DNA from: CAYRUZ01 sp964427895
Lineage (GTDB): Bacteria > Patescibacteriota > Gracilibacteria > Peribacterales > Peribacteraceae
DNA: 13,865 bases
Direction: 5' to 3'
NCBI GenBank assembly: GCA_964427895.1
Contig: CAYRUZ010000025.1
Location: 1-13,865 of the forward strand
Each line of letters starts with the position of its first letter. Within the stretch, counting starts at the first letter, position 1. Made by a program: the position numbers and the translations under genes. Of this stretch, positions 5,466-13,046 are shown piece by piece. The notes under the pieces are model-generated. The model had not been told where the DNA came from and did no database searches. It was given only the letters and a program-made list of their open reading frames with translations.

Positions 5466-5526
5466 GGAATCGTCCGAGCTGCGTAACAGACCTCGAGTCG
5501 GGTCGTTATCTGAGATGCGTACGGAC

Positions 5527-5579
5527 AGCAGCGGCTCCTTGCCCCTCGGCAAGCGCCGTCGCTAGGATCTCCAAGATCC
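5527..5579. other. Long compound hairpin, possible structured RNA
   Basis: CTTGCC (5538-5543) pairs with GGCAAG (5548-5553) around CCTC. This extends outward through CGGC/GCCG (5532-5535/5555-5558) and, after a mismatch, AGC/GCT (5527-5529/5561-5563). Next to it GGATCT (5565-5570) pairs with AGATCC (5574-5579). Two adjacent perfect stems suggest a folded RNA, but the strand is unclear. I checked by eye for RNase P, tmRNA, SRP and glycine-riboswitch hallmarks and did not find them. Confidence 0.4.
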
Positions 5580-5694
5580 CGCTTCTCACCGAAAGGGGGG
5601 AAAGTGCGATCCGTAAGTACGGCCCTTCACAGACCGGCACCTCGCCTTTTCGGGTCCTTCCCCGACGACGAGTTCTCCACATCCTCTCCTTCCT

Positions 5695-5739
5695 TATATA
5701 TATAGGGACGGGAAGGGTCGTGAGTCCCATGCACGTCCC
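5695..5739 (+). promoter_or_regulatory. Candidate S-layer promoter with a 5'-end hairpin
   Basis: The alternating TA tract at 5695-5704 offers several TATATA -10 boxes on the + strand; the -35 region is poor. Transcription would begin about 5705-5710, where GGGACG (5705-5710) can pair with CGTCCC (5734-5739). A hairpin at the extreme 5' end is a known way of stabilising abundant mRNAs. The tract reads TATATA on the minus strand too, so the direction is an inference from the gene downstream. Confidence 0.4.
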
Positions 5740-5920
5740 GCTTTGCCTTTCCGCTCTGACAACAGATGTTTGATCGCTGTGTCATCTCTCTTTAGTTTTT
5801 AAGGAGGAGGGCAGGCCCGCCTGATCAGTGGCACCTGCTCGTTCCCGCCACACGGAAAACATGGATGGCAGAAGCACCCGACGGTGCATGGGGATAAACG
5901 CAATGCATAGAAAAATAGAC

Positions 5921-5940
5921 AAGAAGTGGTTTACTTCTTA
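5921..5940 (+). promoter_or_regulatory. Hairpin just upstream of the S-layer start codon
   Basis: AAGAAGT (5921-5927) pairs with ACTTCTT (5933-5939) around GGTTT and is followed by ACTTTTT. It ends 16 nt before ATG 5956. It could act as an attenuator or modulate translation initiation; it also makes the alternative GTG start at 5926, buried in the stem, unlikely. Confidence 0.4.
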
Positions 5941-5955
5941 CTTTTTCCATTCCCT

Positions 5956-8900
5956 ATGGATTTTACTCGTGCGAAGAAATTGCTCGCAGGAGTGTCCGTT
6001 GCTGCGATGATGCTCACGAACGTGAGTGTCGCTGTCGCTGCATACAGTGACGTCCCTGCGGGAGTCTGGTACGGCGACGCGGTGCAGTCCCTCCTTGAGA
6101 AGGGCGCCCTCGATGCCACCCAGGCACGCTTCCGCCCGGAGGACCCGGCCAACCGCGCCGAGTTCTTCAAGCTCGTTGTTGAACTGTCGGCTGGATTGCT
6201 CGGAACCGAGTTCTCCACGCCGTCTTTCGACGACGTTTCTCCCAGCGCTTGGTACTTCAACTACATCGAGGAGGCCGCGCAGGATGGCTACGTCCGTGGT
6301 GACGGTAACTGCTACGGCAGCCACCCCTGCTACGCTCGCCCCGCTGCGAAGATCAACCGCGCTGAGGCTGCTGCTGTCATCGTCCGCGCTTGGGGACTTG
6401 ATCCCACGGGCGACGCTCCGATGTTCAGCGACAACTCTGCTGGCCAGTGGTACACGGACGTCCTTCAGACGGCCGCTGATCACTGCGTTCTCCAGGGTGA
6501 CGCCTCCACGGGCCGTGTTCGCCCTGGTGATTACATGAACCGCGCTGAAATGGTGGTTATGCTCGACCGCGTCGATCAGGGCCTCTCGTACGGCATCGAC
6601 TGTGGCTTCGACAACCCCGTTGAGGAGGCGGGCATCCGCTCTGTGAGCTCCATCGACGGCACGACCGTCGAGGTTGAGTTCACGGTTGCTGTTGACCCTT
6701 TGTCCGCTGAGACGGCTGGCAACTACGCCATCACGGCTGGTTCCTCGTCCATCGGCATCTCCAGCGCCGTGCTCGTCGCTGACAACGTTGTGGAGCTCAC
6801 GCTCGACACGCCGCTCAGCATCGACACGACCTACACCCTCGCTGCTTCCGACATCATGGCGGATGACGGCACGGTGTTCTCTGACTCCGGCACCTTCTCC
6901 TTCCAGGCCACGCCGACCGGCAACGGAACCCTCGAGGTTGTGTTGTCCTCGTCCAACCCGGTTGGTGACGATGTTCCGAAGGGCGCTAACGGCGTCAGCT
7001 TGCTCTCTCTCGATCTCTCCGCTTCCTGCGACGATGACGTTGTCGTGACGGACATGACTGTCCTTCACCAGGGTCTCGGCGTTGAGACGGATATCGAGGG
7101 TGTCTACGCGTCTGTCGATGGCAGCCGCTTGACGCGCAAGCGCACGATCGATTCTCAGTCTCAGACGGCCGACCTGCACTTCAAGACGGCGCTGGTCGTT
7201 CCCCGCTGCCAGACCAAGACGGTCGACATTCTCGCTGACTTCAACTCCACGGCTACGACGGCTGCCAAGCACATGCTTGCTGTCGAACTCGCTACGGACG
7301 TTGATTCCAACGCTCTCGCTACGACGGGCAACTTCCCGCTCCGTGGCAACACCTTCTCCGTCGCTGGCGTGACCAACGGCAAGCTGACCCTCAGCTACCG
7401 CACGGTTTCCCCGTCCACGGTTAAGGTTGGTGACAAGAAGGTCGTCGTCGGCAAGTTCGAGTTCTCGACCGATGCCGTCGAAGATCAGACCATCTACGCG
7501 ATCACGCTCCACCAGAACGGATCCGCCAACGATGGTGACCTCACCAACATCGCTATCCGCAAGACGGATGGCACCGTTCTCACCAACACGGTCGCTGCGA
7601 CCATGGGTGACTACGTAACCCTCACCTTCAATCCTCCGTTCACCATCCTCCAGGGCGATCGTATCACCCTCGAGGCTGTTGCTGACGTTGAGGGCGGCGC
7701 TGGCGACAACGCCAAGGTGGAAATCGAAGAGTCGTCCGACATCTTCTCCGTGGGCTCGCTCTACGGATACGGTGTGAACGGCCAGCTCTACGGTTCTCAG
7801 ATCTGTGTTCCGGGCCAGTGCTCGGGCAACACGGGTTCCCCGACCACCGTCACGATCGATGCGGGTCAGTTCACGCTCGAGATTGACGGACCGGTTCAGC
7901 AGAAGTTCAAGCGCGATGCGAAGGATGCAGTTCTCGCCAACGTCATTGCGACGACCGGCGGTGAGGCCCTCAACATCCGCAAGATGTACATGCTCGTCCA
8001 GGCTCAGTCCGCCACGGGCGCTGGTCTCACGCAACAGTGTGACACCTCGACCGATGACGTGAACGAGATCCTCGAGGGCGTTGACATCCGCAACACGGTG
8101 ACGGGCAAGACGGTTTCTGCCGTCGAACTCGGCTCCGGCAACTACTCCACGGGTACGTCCAGCACGTCCACCTACCAGATCTACCGCTTCGATGACTTCA
8201 ACGTCTCGGGCAAGCAGACCTGGCAGGTCCGCGGAGACTTCATCAACAACGGTACGGCCGCAGGCAAGTGCCCCCGCAACGGACAGCAGTTCCGCGTGCA
8301 CATCTGCACGCAGACCAAGTCCACGACGGTCGGCTGCACCTTCGGCGGCGTGATCACGTCCACGGACACCTACAACATGGATGTCCAGGGTCTGAGCACG
8401 AACGACCAGGTTGATGACATCCGCCCGGGTGGAACCATCACGGGTAACTTCCACCGCATCGCTACCCCGTCGCTCGCAGTCGCAGTCAAGGGTCTTGGCA
8501 CGGCTGATTCGACGGTGAAGAATGCGAAGAACGTCACCCTCTTCCGCGCTGAGGCTCGCGCAGGCGAGGCCGAGGACATCCTTCTCACGAAGATGATCTT
8601 CGACTCTCAGTCCGGTTCCAGCGCATCGCAGCTCCAGAACGCTCAGAACTACACGCTCTGGGTGGACACGGACGGCGATCGCGTCGTTGACACGAAGCTC
8701 GAGAGCGGCAAGTCCGTTCAGAGCAGCCAGGTGACCTTCGACCAGCTTGCTGGCGGCGGTTACATCATTCCGAAGGAGCAGACTGTCGTCTTCGAGGTCC
8801 ACGCTGATATCTCGGCGTCCCTCAACGGCGATGACCTCGCTCTGAAGTTCGCTACGGGTACGAGCGTTACCTACATCGAGGCTCAGGAGGCCCACAACGG

Positions 8901-10191
8901 CTCCAGCCTCTCTGGTATCAAGACGGGCACGACGGCTTGCAGCAGCGCGAGCTGTGACATCACTGTCACGATCGAGCGCTCCAAGAACTGGCTCCTCACG
9001 AACCAGGGTAACCTCTACGTCACGAAGGACACGTCCCCGCTGCGCGCTCGCCAACTCCTTGGCGGCACGCTCGGTGAGCCGATCCTCCGCCTGCGCTTCC
9101 GCGCTGAGAATGAAGACGTCGATGTGACCGACATTCAGTTCAACTCGTCCGGTTCTACGACCGCGAGCAACGATGTCGACTCGCTCGACCTCTACTTCGA
9201 TGGCGCTACGACGCCGTTCGCCACGGCCACCGTTGGTGGTTGCGGCAGCGATGACGTTCTCACGTCGGTCAACGGTGCTGCCTCCACGGCGTTCTGCGCC
9301 AACATGGAGAGCCACCAGTTGGTCGTCGCGAAGGGTGTGGACAAGATCGTCAACATCCGCCCGCGCATCAAGTCCGACCTCGCTGGTGCTTCGTCCGCTG
9401 CGACGGTGCAACTCGTGGTTACGGGCGACAACGGTGCTAACTACAACTACAACACGGGTTCTGGCTCCATCCGCGCTCGCGGTATGCAGTCCAGCAACAA
9501 CCTGAGTGGTAACGCTAGCGGCACCGCTAACGGTACTGTCTTCGTCGGCGTGAACTCGGCTACGACCAACGCCACGATCGTCGGTAGCGTTAACAAGACC
9601 GTCCTCGCGAAGATCGATTCGATCACGGATGCCAACCCGGCAACGGGAACGAACCCGGCTATTCCGTCCGGCGTCACGCCGTTCGGACAGTTCAAGTTCA
9701 CGGCTCTGCCGAACACGAACTCGCTCGGTGGTCTCAACAAGTGGACGCTCTCTGGCGTGATCTTCAACGTGAACGCCAGCAACGTGGTGCTCAACGGCAA
9801 CAACTTCAAGATGTACAACAAGGCTGACCAGTCCAACAAGGTCGCCTGCACCACCACGACGTCTGCCGCTGCTTCCGGCGCCTTCTTGGTCTACTGCAAG
9901 ATGCTCAAGACCACGAACGGCAGCTCCGGCTCTCCGATCAACACCCAGATCGAGTCTGGTGAGTCCGCCACCTTCGTCCTCGAAGGCGACGTGACCAACC
10001 CGAACATCGGTTCTAGCGGATCTGCTACCCTGCAGGCTTCGCTCCAGAACTTCAGCAGCATGTCGAACGCTACGTTCGCCGCAGCGACCAGCCACATTGA
10101 CTGGATCGATGAGGACACGAACGTTGACGGTCGCTTCAAGTGGGTTGAGTACAGCGATACTGTCGTGAACTCCACGACGTACCGCAGCTAA
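5956..10191 (+). CDS. Giant SLH-domain S-layer/surface protein, 1411 aa
   Basis: This exported surface protein probably assembles into or is anchored in the cell envelope. Residues 1-28 form a signal peptide (MDFTRAKK, then a hydrophobic run to VAVA) with a likely AVA/A cleavage. Three SLH domains follow at about 30-83, 90-150 and 156-215, each with an F/Y-x-D start, a WY motif and an NRAE repeat (PANRAEFF, INRAEAAA, MNRAEMVV). Residues 225-320 match SbsA-type Ig-like (Big_5) domains. The rest is Thr/Ser/Gly/Asp-rich beta sequence that seems to hold about six diverged modules starting near residues 345, 490, 650, 856, 1042 and 1242. Cysteines often come in pairs (C119/C125, CVPGQC, CSSASC), suggesting disulfides. 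No LPXTG-like signal is seen. ATG at 5956 is chosen over GTG 5926 because it gives a clean signal peptide; no SD is visible. Strong, uniform codon preference suits abundant expression. Confidence 0.93.
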   Translation: MDFTRAKKLLAGVSVAAMMLTNVSVAVAAYSDVPAGVWYGDAVQSLLEKGALDATQARFRPEDPANRAEFFKLVVELSAGLLGTEFSTPSFDDVSPSAWYFNYIEEAAQDGYVRGDGNCYGSHPCYARPAAKINRAEAAAVIVRAWGLDPTGDAPMFSDNSAGQWYTDVLQTAADHCVLQGDASTGRVRPGDYMNRAEMVVMLDRVDQGLSYGIDCGFDNPVEEAGIRSVSSIDGTTVEVEFTVAVDPLSAETAGNYAITAGSSSIGISSAVLVADNVVELTLDTPLSIDTTYTLAASDIMADDGTVFSDSGTFSFQATPTGNGTLEVVLSSSNPVGDDVPKGANGVSLLSLDLSASCDDDVVVTDMTVLHQGLGVETDIEGVYASVDGSRLTRKRTIDSQSQTADLHFKTALVVPRCQTKTVDILADFNSTATTAAKHMLAVELATDVDSNALATTGNFPLRGNTFSVAGVTNGKLTLSYRTVSPSTVKVGDKKVVVGKFEFSTDAVEDQTIYAITLHQNGSANDGDLTNIAIRKTDGTVLTNTVAATMGDYVTLTFNPPFTILQGDRITLEAVADVEGGAGDNAKVEIEESSDIFSVGSLYGYGVNGQLYGSQICVPGQCSGNTGSPTTVTIDAGQFTLEIDGPVQQKFKRDAKDAVLANVIATTGGEALNIRKMYMLVQAQSATGAGLTQQCDTSTDDVNEILEGVDIRNTVTGKTVSAVELGSGNYSTGTSSTSTYQIYRFDDFNVSGKQTWQVRGDFINNGTAAGKCPRNGQQFRVHICTQTKSTTVGCTFGGVITSTDTYNMDVQGLSTNDQVDDIRPGGTITGNFHRIATPSLAVAVKGLGTADSTVKNAKNVTLFRAEARAGEAEDILLTKMIFDSQSGSSASQLQNAQNYTLWVDTDGDRVVDTKLESGKSVQSSQVTFDQLAGGGYIIPKEQTVVFEVHADISASLNGDDLALKFATGTSVTYIEAQEAHNGSSLSGIKTGTTACSSASCDITVTIERSKNWLLTNQGNLYVTKDTSPLRARQLLGGTLGEPILRLRFRAENEDVDVTDIQFNSSGSTTASNDVDSLDLYFDGATTPFATATVGGCGSDDVLTSVNGAASTAFCANMESHQLVVAKGVDKIVNIRPRIKSDLAGASSAATVQLVVTGDNGANYNYNTGSGSIRARGMQSSNNLSGNASGTANGTVFVGVNSATTNATIVGSVNKTVLAKIDSITDANPATGTNPAIPSGVTPFGQFKFTALPNTNSLGGLNKWTLSGVIFNVNASNVVLNGNNFKMYNKADQSNKVACTTTTSAAASGAFLVYCKMLKTTNGSSGSPINTQIESGESATFVLEGDVTNPNIGSSGSATLQASLQNFSSMSNATFAAATSHIDWIDEDTNVDGRFKWVEYSDTVVNSTTYRS

Positions 10192-10231
10192 TGATTCGGA
10201 GGTCAATCCCTCCCTGTCACTCGCTCTCACG

Positions 10232-10259
10232 AAAGGCCCCCCAGCAATGGGGGGCCTTT
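10232..10259 (+). terminator. Strong intrinsic terminator of the S-layer gene
   Basis: AAAGGCCCCCC (10232-10242) and GGGGGGCCTTT (10249-10259) form a perfect 11-bp stem with a 6-nt loop, followed by one more T. It starts 41 nt after the stop and is the clearest terminator in the window. Confidence 0.9.
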
Positions 10260-10356
10260 TGGTATGTCTGCGATGTCCGGTGGCTCAGCAGCGCTCCCTT
10301 GTCCGAGGGCAGAAAACATAGCGAGTGAAAGTCCTGTCTCGCTGCTGAGCGTGGCG

Positions 10357-10362
10357 TACAGT
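10357..10362 (+). promoter_or_regulatory. -10 box of the 65-aa gene, leaderless type
   Basis: TACAGT is followed by exactly 6 nt and ATG 10369, with no SD. The spacing matches cysS and femAB. A -35 is weak (CTGTCT, 10334-10339, 17-nt spacer). Confidence 0.4.
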
Positions 10363-10368
10363 GCGGCC

Positions 10369-10566
10369 ATGGCTCCCGACACCCTTCGTGACGACGTCGA
10401 CGCGGTACCACCGCAAGGCCCGACGGTCGTGGAACAACTCATGCGCCACCGGCGCTATTTCGGCGATCGCTTCCCGCTGTTGCTGGCGCTCGCTCAAGCA
10501 CAGGGCGAAGAGCGCCCCCGAGAGAGGCGAAATGAGGAATTCGAAGACTGGAACGGAATCTCTTAG
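10369..10566 (+). CDS. Small hypothetical protein, 65 aa
   Basis: The product starts MAPDTLRDDVDAVPPQGPTV, has a central amphipathic segment (VVEQLMRHRRYFGDRFPLLLALAQAQG, about residues 20-46, shown here only as the helix-like stretch between V20 and G46) and a highly charged end rich in Glu and Arg. It has no cysteines and no signal peptide. I do not recognise the family. ATG at 10369 is chosen because a -10 box lies 6 nt upstream and because the alternative start at 10264 would translate DNA directly after the S-layer terminator. The TAG stop (10564-10566) overlaps the stop of the convergent femAB-like gene, a junction repeated at 12264-12267, which favours a real gene. Confidence 0.6.
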   Translation: MAPDTLRDDVDAVPPQGPTVVEQLMRHRRYFGDRFPLLLALAQAQGEERPRERRNEEFEDWNGIS

Positions 10567-11564
10567 CGGAAGAAACGGCGCTTCAGGGCGAGTGCCGCAT
10601 GCGTCACGGGACGCAGGAGGAACCGTTGCTCAGGCGGATAGGTGATGACCGTGCCGCCGAATTTGCGCTTGAAGTCCGTCACGCCGGCCCAGGGATGGCC
10701 CTCTCCCGCGTCGGGCGGAGCGATGCCCAGGAGGTCGTACTGTTGTGCCCCCAGACGGCGGCATAACCGCATGGCCTCCCACTGGAGGGCGTACGGCGCC
10801 ATCAGGTTGCGGTGCTCGTTGGAAGAAGCACCGTAGTAGTAGATGCCCGTCCCCCGCCAGACCACCCCTAGAAGCCCGGCAATCGGTCCAGGACGCGTTT
10901 GGACGACCGAGGAGGGCGGATATGCCAGGAGAAGGAATGAGCCCTCCAGGGCATCGAGAAACAGCTCCAATTGCTTCTGTAGAGGGCCGCGGAAGCCGTC
11001 GCGTTCCGCCGTCTCGCGCGCCATGCGGACGTACGCGGGGAGATTGCGCGATTGTTCCACCCACACCTCGTGGCGCTGGGCCACACCGATGTTGTACCGC
11101 CCCTTCGGTTTCATCTGCGCGAGCAGCGCTTCGTCCGTCAGGGTGAGATCGAGCAGTACCGTCGCTTCGGGTTGTTCGTGACGACCGGATGGACGAAAGC
11201 CCTCCTGTGCCAACGCGGGAAGATCGATGCTCGGTGATGCGTAGAGGGCGATAGCGCGGGCGGCAGCGGCTCGCGCGCGGAGAAAGGCGAGGAATGTGCT
11301 TTGGTCGGGTAAGCGAAGATCTTCCGCGAACAGCGGGCCCCGGGGCATCTGCCAGTCCGTGCGCTGCGCGGCTCCCGCCTCGATCACCAGCGCAGCGGCC
11401 ACCACTCGTGCCCCGTCATAGCCAACCGCCCATCGCACGCTGCGTCCGAGTGCGCGCTGATAGCGTGCCCATGCGTGCGACTGCCACAGCGACCCCTGCG
11501 GGTGCGCATCCACGAAGGCGATGATGTCCGGCGGCGCATCGGTGTCGATCAATTGGCAATCCAC
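10563..11564 (-). CDS. FemAB-family peptidoglycan-bridge aminoacyltransferase
   Basis: This 333-aa protein of the FemABX/MurMN type probably transfers an amino acid from aminoacyl-tRNA to the peptide stem of a peptidoglycan precursor on the inner membrane face; the amino acid cannot be told from sequence. Two GNAT-like halves are visible. Landmarks are GSLWQSHAWARYQ (24-36), the family segment MKPKGRYNIGVAQRHEV (151-167), YYYGASSNEHRN near 242-253 with PYALQWEAM after it, and the end motif YDLLGIAPPD (276-285) plus VTDFKRKFGG (295-304). The C-terminus is basic (LKRRFFR). GTG at 11564 is chosen because TATACT ends 6 nt upstream with no SD; an ATG at 11675 would add 37 low-complexity residues and overlap the divergent sod leader. 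The promoter is divergent from sod and the 3' end overlaps the 65-aa gene. Confidence 0.88.
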   Translation of the reverse strand: MDCQLIDTDAPPDIIAFVDAHPQGSLWQSHAWARYQRALGRSVRWAVGYDGARVVAAALVIEAGAAQRTDWQMPRGPLFAEDLRLPDQSTFLAFLRARAAAARAIALYASPSIDLPALAQEGFRPSGRHEQPEATVLLDLTLTDEALLAQMKPKGRYNIGVAQRHEVWVEQSRNLPAYVRMARETAERDGFRGPLQKQLELFLDALEGSFLLLAYPPSSVVQTRPGPIAGLLGVVWRGTGIYYYGASSNEHRNLMAPYALQWEAMRLCRRLGAQQYDLLGIAPPDAGEGHPWAGVTDFKRKFGGTVITYPPEQRFLLRPVTHAALALKRRFFR

Positions 11565-11570
11565 GGCGGC

Positions 11571-11576
11571 AGTATA
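11571..11576 (-). promoter_or_regulatory. -10 box of the femAB-like gene, leaderless type
   Basis: The minus strand reads TATACT, 6 nt and then GTG at 11564. There is no SD and no recognisable -35. It fixes the GTG start. Confidence 0.5.
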
Positions 11577-11616
11577 CGCGAATGCGTCAGGGGAGCGCCG
11601 AATCCTGCAACGTTTC

Positions 11617-11645
11617 TTGGTCGACCCCGTCATAGAGCGTAGACT
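11617..11645 (+). promoter_or_regulatory. Candidate promoter of sod
   Basis: TTGGTC (11617-11622), a 17-nt spacer and TAGACT (11640-11645) precede ATG 11665 by 19 nt. The predicted leader is about 13 nt (ATTCCCCTTTCTT) without an SD. It lies in the 100-bp divergent gap shared with the femAB-like gene. Confidence 0.4.
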
Positions 11646-11664
11646 CTGCCCATTCCCCTTTCTT

Positions 11665-12267
11665 ATGGCTTTCACGCTCCCAAAACTCCCCTACGCCTAC
11701 ACCGCGCTCGAGACGTCCATCGACGCCCAGACGATGCAGATCCACTACGAAAAGCATCATCAGGCGTACATCGATAAGCTCAATGCAGCCGTTGCCGGCA
11801 CCGAGTGGGAGAGCAAGACGGTGGAGGAGTTGCTCGCCAACATCAAAGACGTCCCGGAGGACAAGCGCACGGCCGTGCGCAACCATGGCGGCGGACATGC
11901 CAACCACTCGCTCTTCTGGACGATCTTGAGCCCGGAGAAGACCGAGCCATCGAAGTATTTCGAGGCGCTGGTCGCCAAGGAGTTCGGCAGCATGCAGGAC
12001 TTCAAGGTGAAGTTTTCCGAGAAGGCGACGCTGCAGTTCGGTTCCGGCTGGGCGTGGCTGACGGTGAAGGACGGCAAGCTCGAAGTCTCGAATGCGCCGA
12101 ACCAAGACAGCCCGATCATGGACGGCAAGACGCCGTTGCTCGGACTCGACGTCTGGGAGCACGCGTATTACCTGCGCTATCAGAATAAGCGTCCCGATTA
12201 CATCGCGGCGTTCTGGAGCGTGGTGAACTGGCCCGAAGTGGAGCGCCGTCTGGCCGCTGTCGCTTAA
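11665..12267 (+). CDS. sodA: Superoxide dismutase, Mn-type Fe/Mn family
   Basis: This 200-aa cytosolic enzyme converts superoxide to hydrogen peroxide and oxygen. The N-terminal helical domain starts FTLPKLPYAYTALE. Metal ligands are H27 (in QIHYEKHHQAY), H81 (in GGGHANHSLFW), D162 and H166 (in LDVWEHAYYLRYQNKRPDY). G77 and the NQDSP segment with Q147 are the features that usually mark Mn rather than Fe enzymes, so Mn is the likelier metal; cambialistic use cannot be excluded. The length is typical. ATG at 11665 matches the family start; the frame is open further upstream only through the promoter. There is no signal peptide. The TAA stop (12265-12267) overlaps the TAA of the convergent gene. 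Confidence 0.96.
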   Translation: MAFTLPKLPYAYTALETSIDAQTMQIHYEKHHQAYIDKLNAAVAGTEWESKTVEELLANIKDVPEDKRTAVRNHGGGHANHSLFWTILSPEKTEPSKYFEALVAKEFGSMQDFKVKFSEKATLQFGSGWAWLTVKDGKLEVSNAPNQDSPIMDGKTPLLGLDVWEHAYYLRYQNKRPDYIAAFWSVVNWPEVERRLAAVA

Positions 12268-13037
12268 GTCGTCGGTTTGCGGAAGCGTGACAGGAGATTG
12301 CCCAAGCTCCAGCGGGAGCCGGCGGTTGTTGCCGTCGGATCCTGCACGGGGGCAGCGTGCTCTTGCGGCAGAAGATCGCCTTCCGAGACCTGCAACGGTT
12401 CCGGGTAGGTCATGTTTCCCACCGGCTGGAGCGTCTCGCCGGGCACGGTGAATTCCAACTCGGGATTCAAATGGGAGAGTTCCTGTCGCGTGATCCACTT
12501 CCATCCGTCCCCGCCCGTATCAATGCGGAAGCTGTCCGCGTGCTTGCCGTCGGCATCCGGACGCAGCTGGTAATAGAGGACCGTCGCGCCTGCCTGCAGA
12601 TTCCCCGTCTCCGCCGAATGGCGGTTGCGCCGGCGGATCCATACCTGCAGCGGTTTGAATGGCACGCACTTTCCTCCGTCCACCAATTTGAGCGGCACCG
12701 CGCGAGGCCGGTAATCGATCGCGGGCTGGATATCGAAATAGAGGTGGGGATTGGCGAATTGGATCTCGTCGAACGTGCGCGGCACCGATGCCGCCGCAAC
12801 ATGATCATCTTCCTCTCCCTGCTCGGGTTCCTGCACGACGGAGAACGTGCGCGTGTCCGCGTTGTACGTGGCGATCGAACCATGGACGAATGTTTCTCCC
12901 TTATAGAATCCGATCGGCATGCGGTAGCGCGCATTGAGAGCGACCAGTGTTTTTCCCTGCGTGCCCGGAACGGCGGCCAAGACGACACGCTGCGTTGCAT
13001 AGCTTTCCGGAGTTTCGGGCGCTCCTTCGTGTGACAT
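12264..13037 (-). CDS. Hypothetical protein, 257 aa
   Basis: No family is recognised. Starting at MSHEGAPETPESY, the protein appears soluble, with no signal peptide or membrane span. Features seen are a beta-rich N-terminal part (RVVLAAVPGTQGKTLVALNARY), a KGETFVHGSIATYN segment (46-59), an acidic patch EPEQGEEDD (70-78), a central basic WIRRRNRH (133-140), then LYYQLRPDADGK and a DGWKWITRQEL segment (177-187); the C-terminal 40 residues are low complexity and basic. One cysteine (C124). ATG at 13037 is preferred over 13124 because the extra 29 residues would come from an AT-rich promoter tract. A -10-like TATCCT lies 9 nt upstream, without an SD. It is divergent from the L,D-transpeptidase-like gene, but no functional link can be claimed. 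Confidence 0.75.
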   Translation of the reverse strand: MSHEGAPETPESYATQRVVLAAVPGTQGKTLVALNARYRMPIGFYKGETFVHGSIATYNADTRTFSVVQEPEQGEEDDHVAAASVPRTFDEIQFANPHLYFDIQPAIDYRPRAVPLKLVDGGKCVPFKPLQVWIRRRNRHSAETGNLQAGATVLYYQLRPDADGKHADSFRIDTGGDGWKWITRQELSHLNPELEFTVPGETLQPVGNMTYPEPLQVSEGDLLPQEHAAPVQDPTATTAGSRWSLGNLLSRFRKPTT

Positions 13038-13046
13038 AGGTGGGGG

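Larger units (their letters stand above)
4985..5955. other. Long non-coding region and S-layer gene leader
   Basis: About 970 bases hold no confident gene. They contain a DnaA-box-like 9-mer, an ATGTTAA inverted repeat, many hairpins between about 5380 and 5580, an AT-rich promoter-like tract near 5700, an SD-like AAGGAGG at 5801-5807 not followed closely by a start, and a hairpin just before the S-layer start codon. The part from about 5705 on is most simply a leader of roughly 250 nt for the S-layer gene. A 17-codon ORF from ATG 5342 has no ribosome-binding signal. Confidence 0.5.

Noticed and set aside
5506..5730. Minus-strand ORF with GGAGAGG before an internal ATG near 5681
   Set aside because: The SD-like sequence touches the ATG, and the frame crosses the compound hairpin region; composition gives no support for a real protein.
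5926..5955. GTG at 5926 as the S-layer start
   Set aside because: It would add MVYFLLFPFP before a complete signal peptide, lies inside a 7-bp hairpin and has no SD; ATG 5956 is better.
5938..10230. A 1430-codon open frame antisense to the whole S-layer gene
   Set aside because: It exactly mirrors the S-layer gene and comes from that gene's strong codon preference (few codons whose reverse complement is a stop). Its translation is Arg/Val/Asp-rich with no domain, and the + strand has a signal peptide and SLH motifs.
11521..11664. Upstream extension of sodA to ATG 11521
   Set aside because: The added 48 residues do not belong to the SOD family and would overlap the femAB-like coding region and both divergent promoters.
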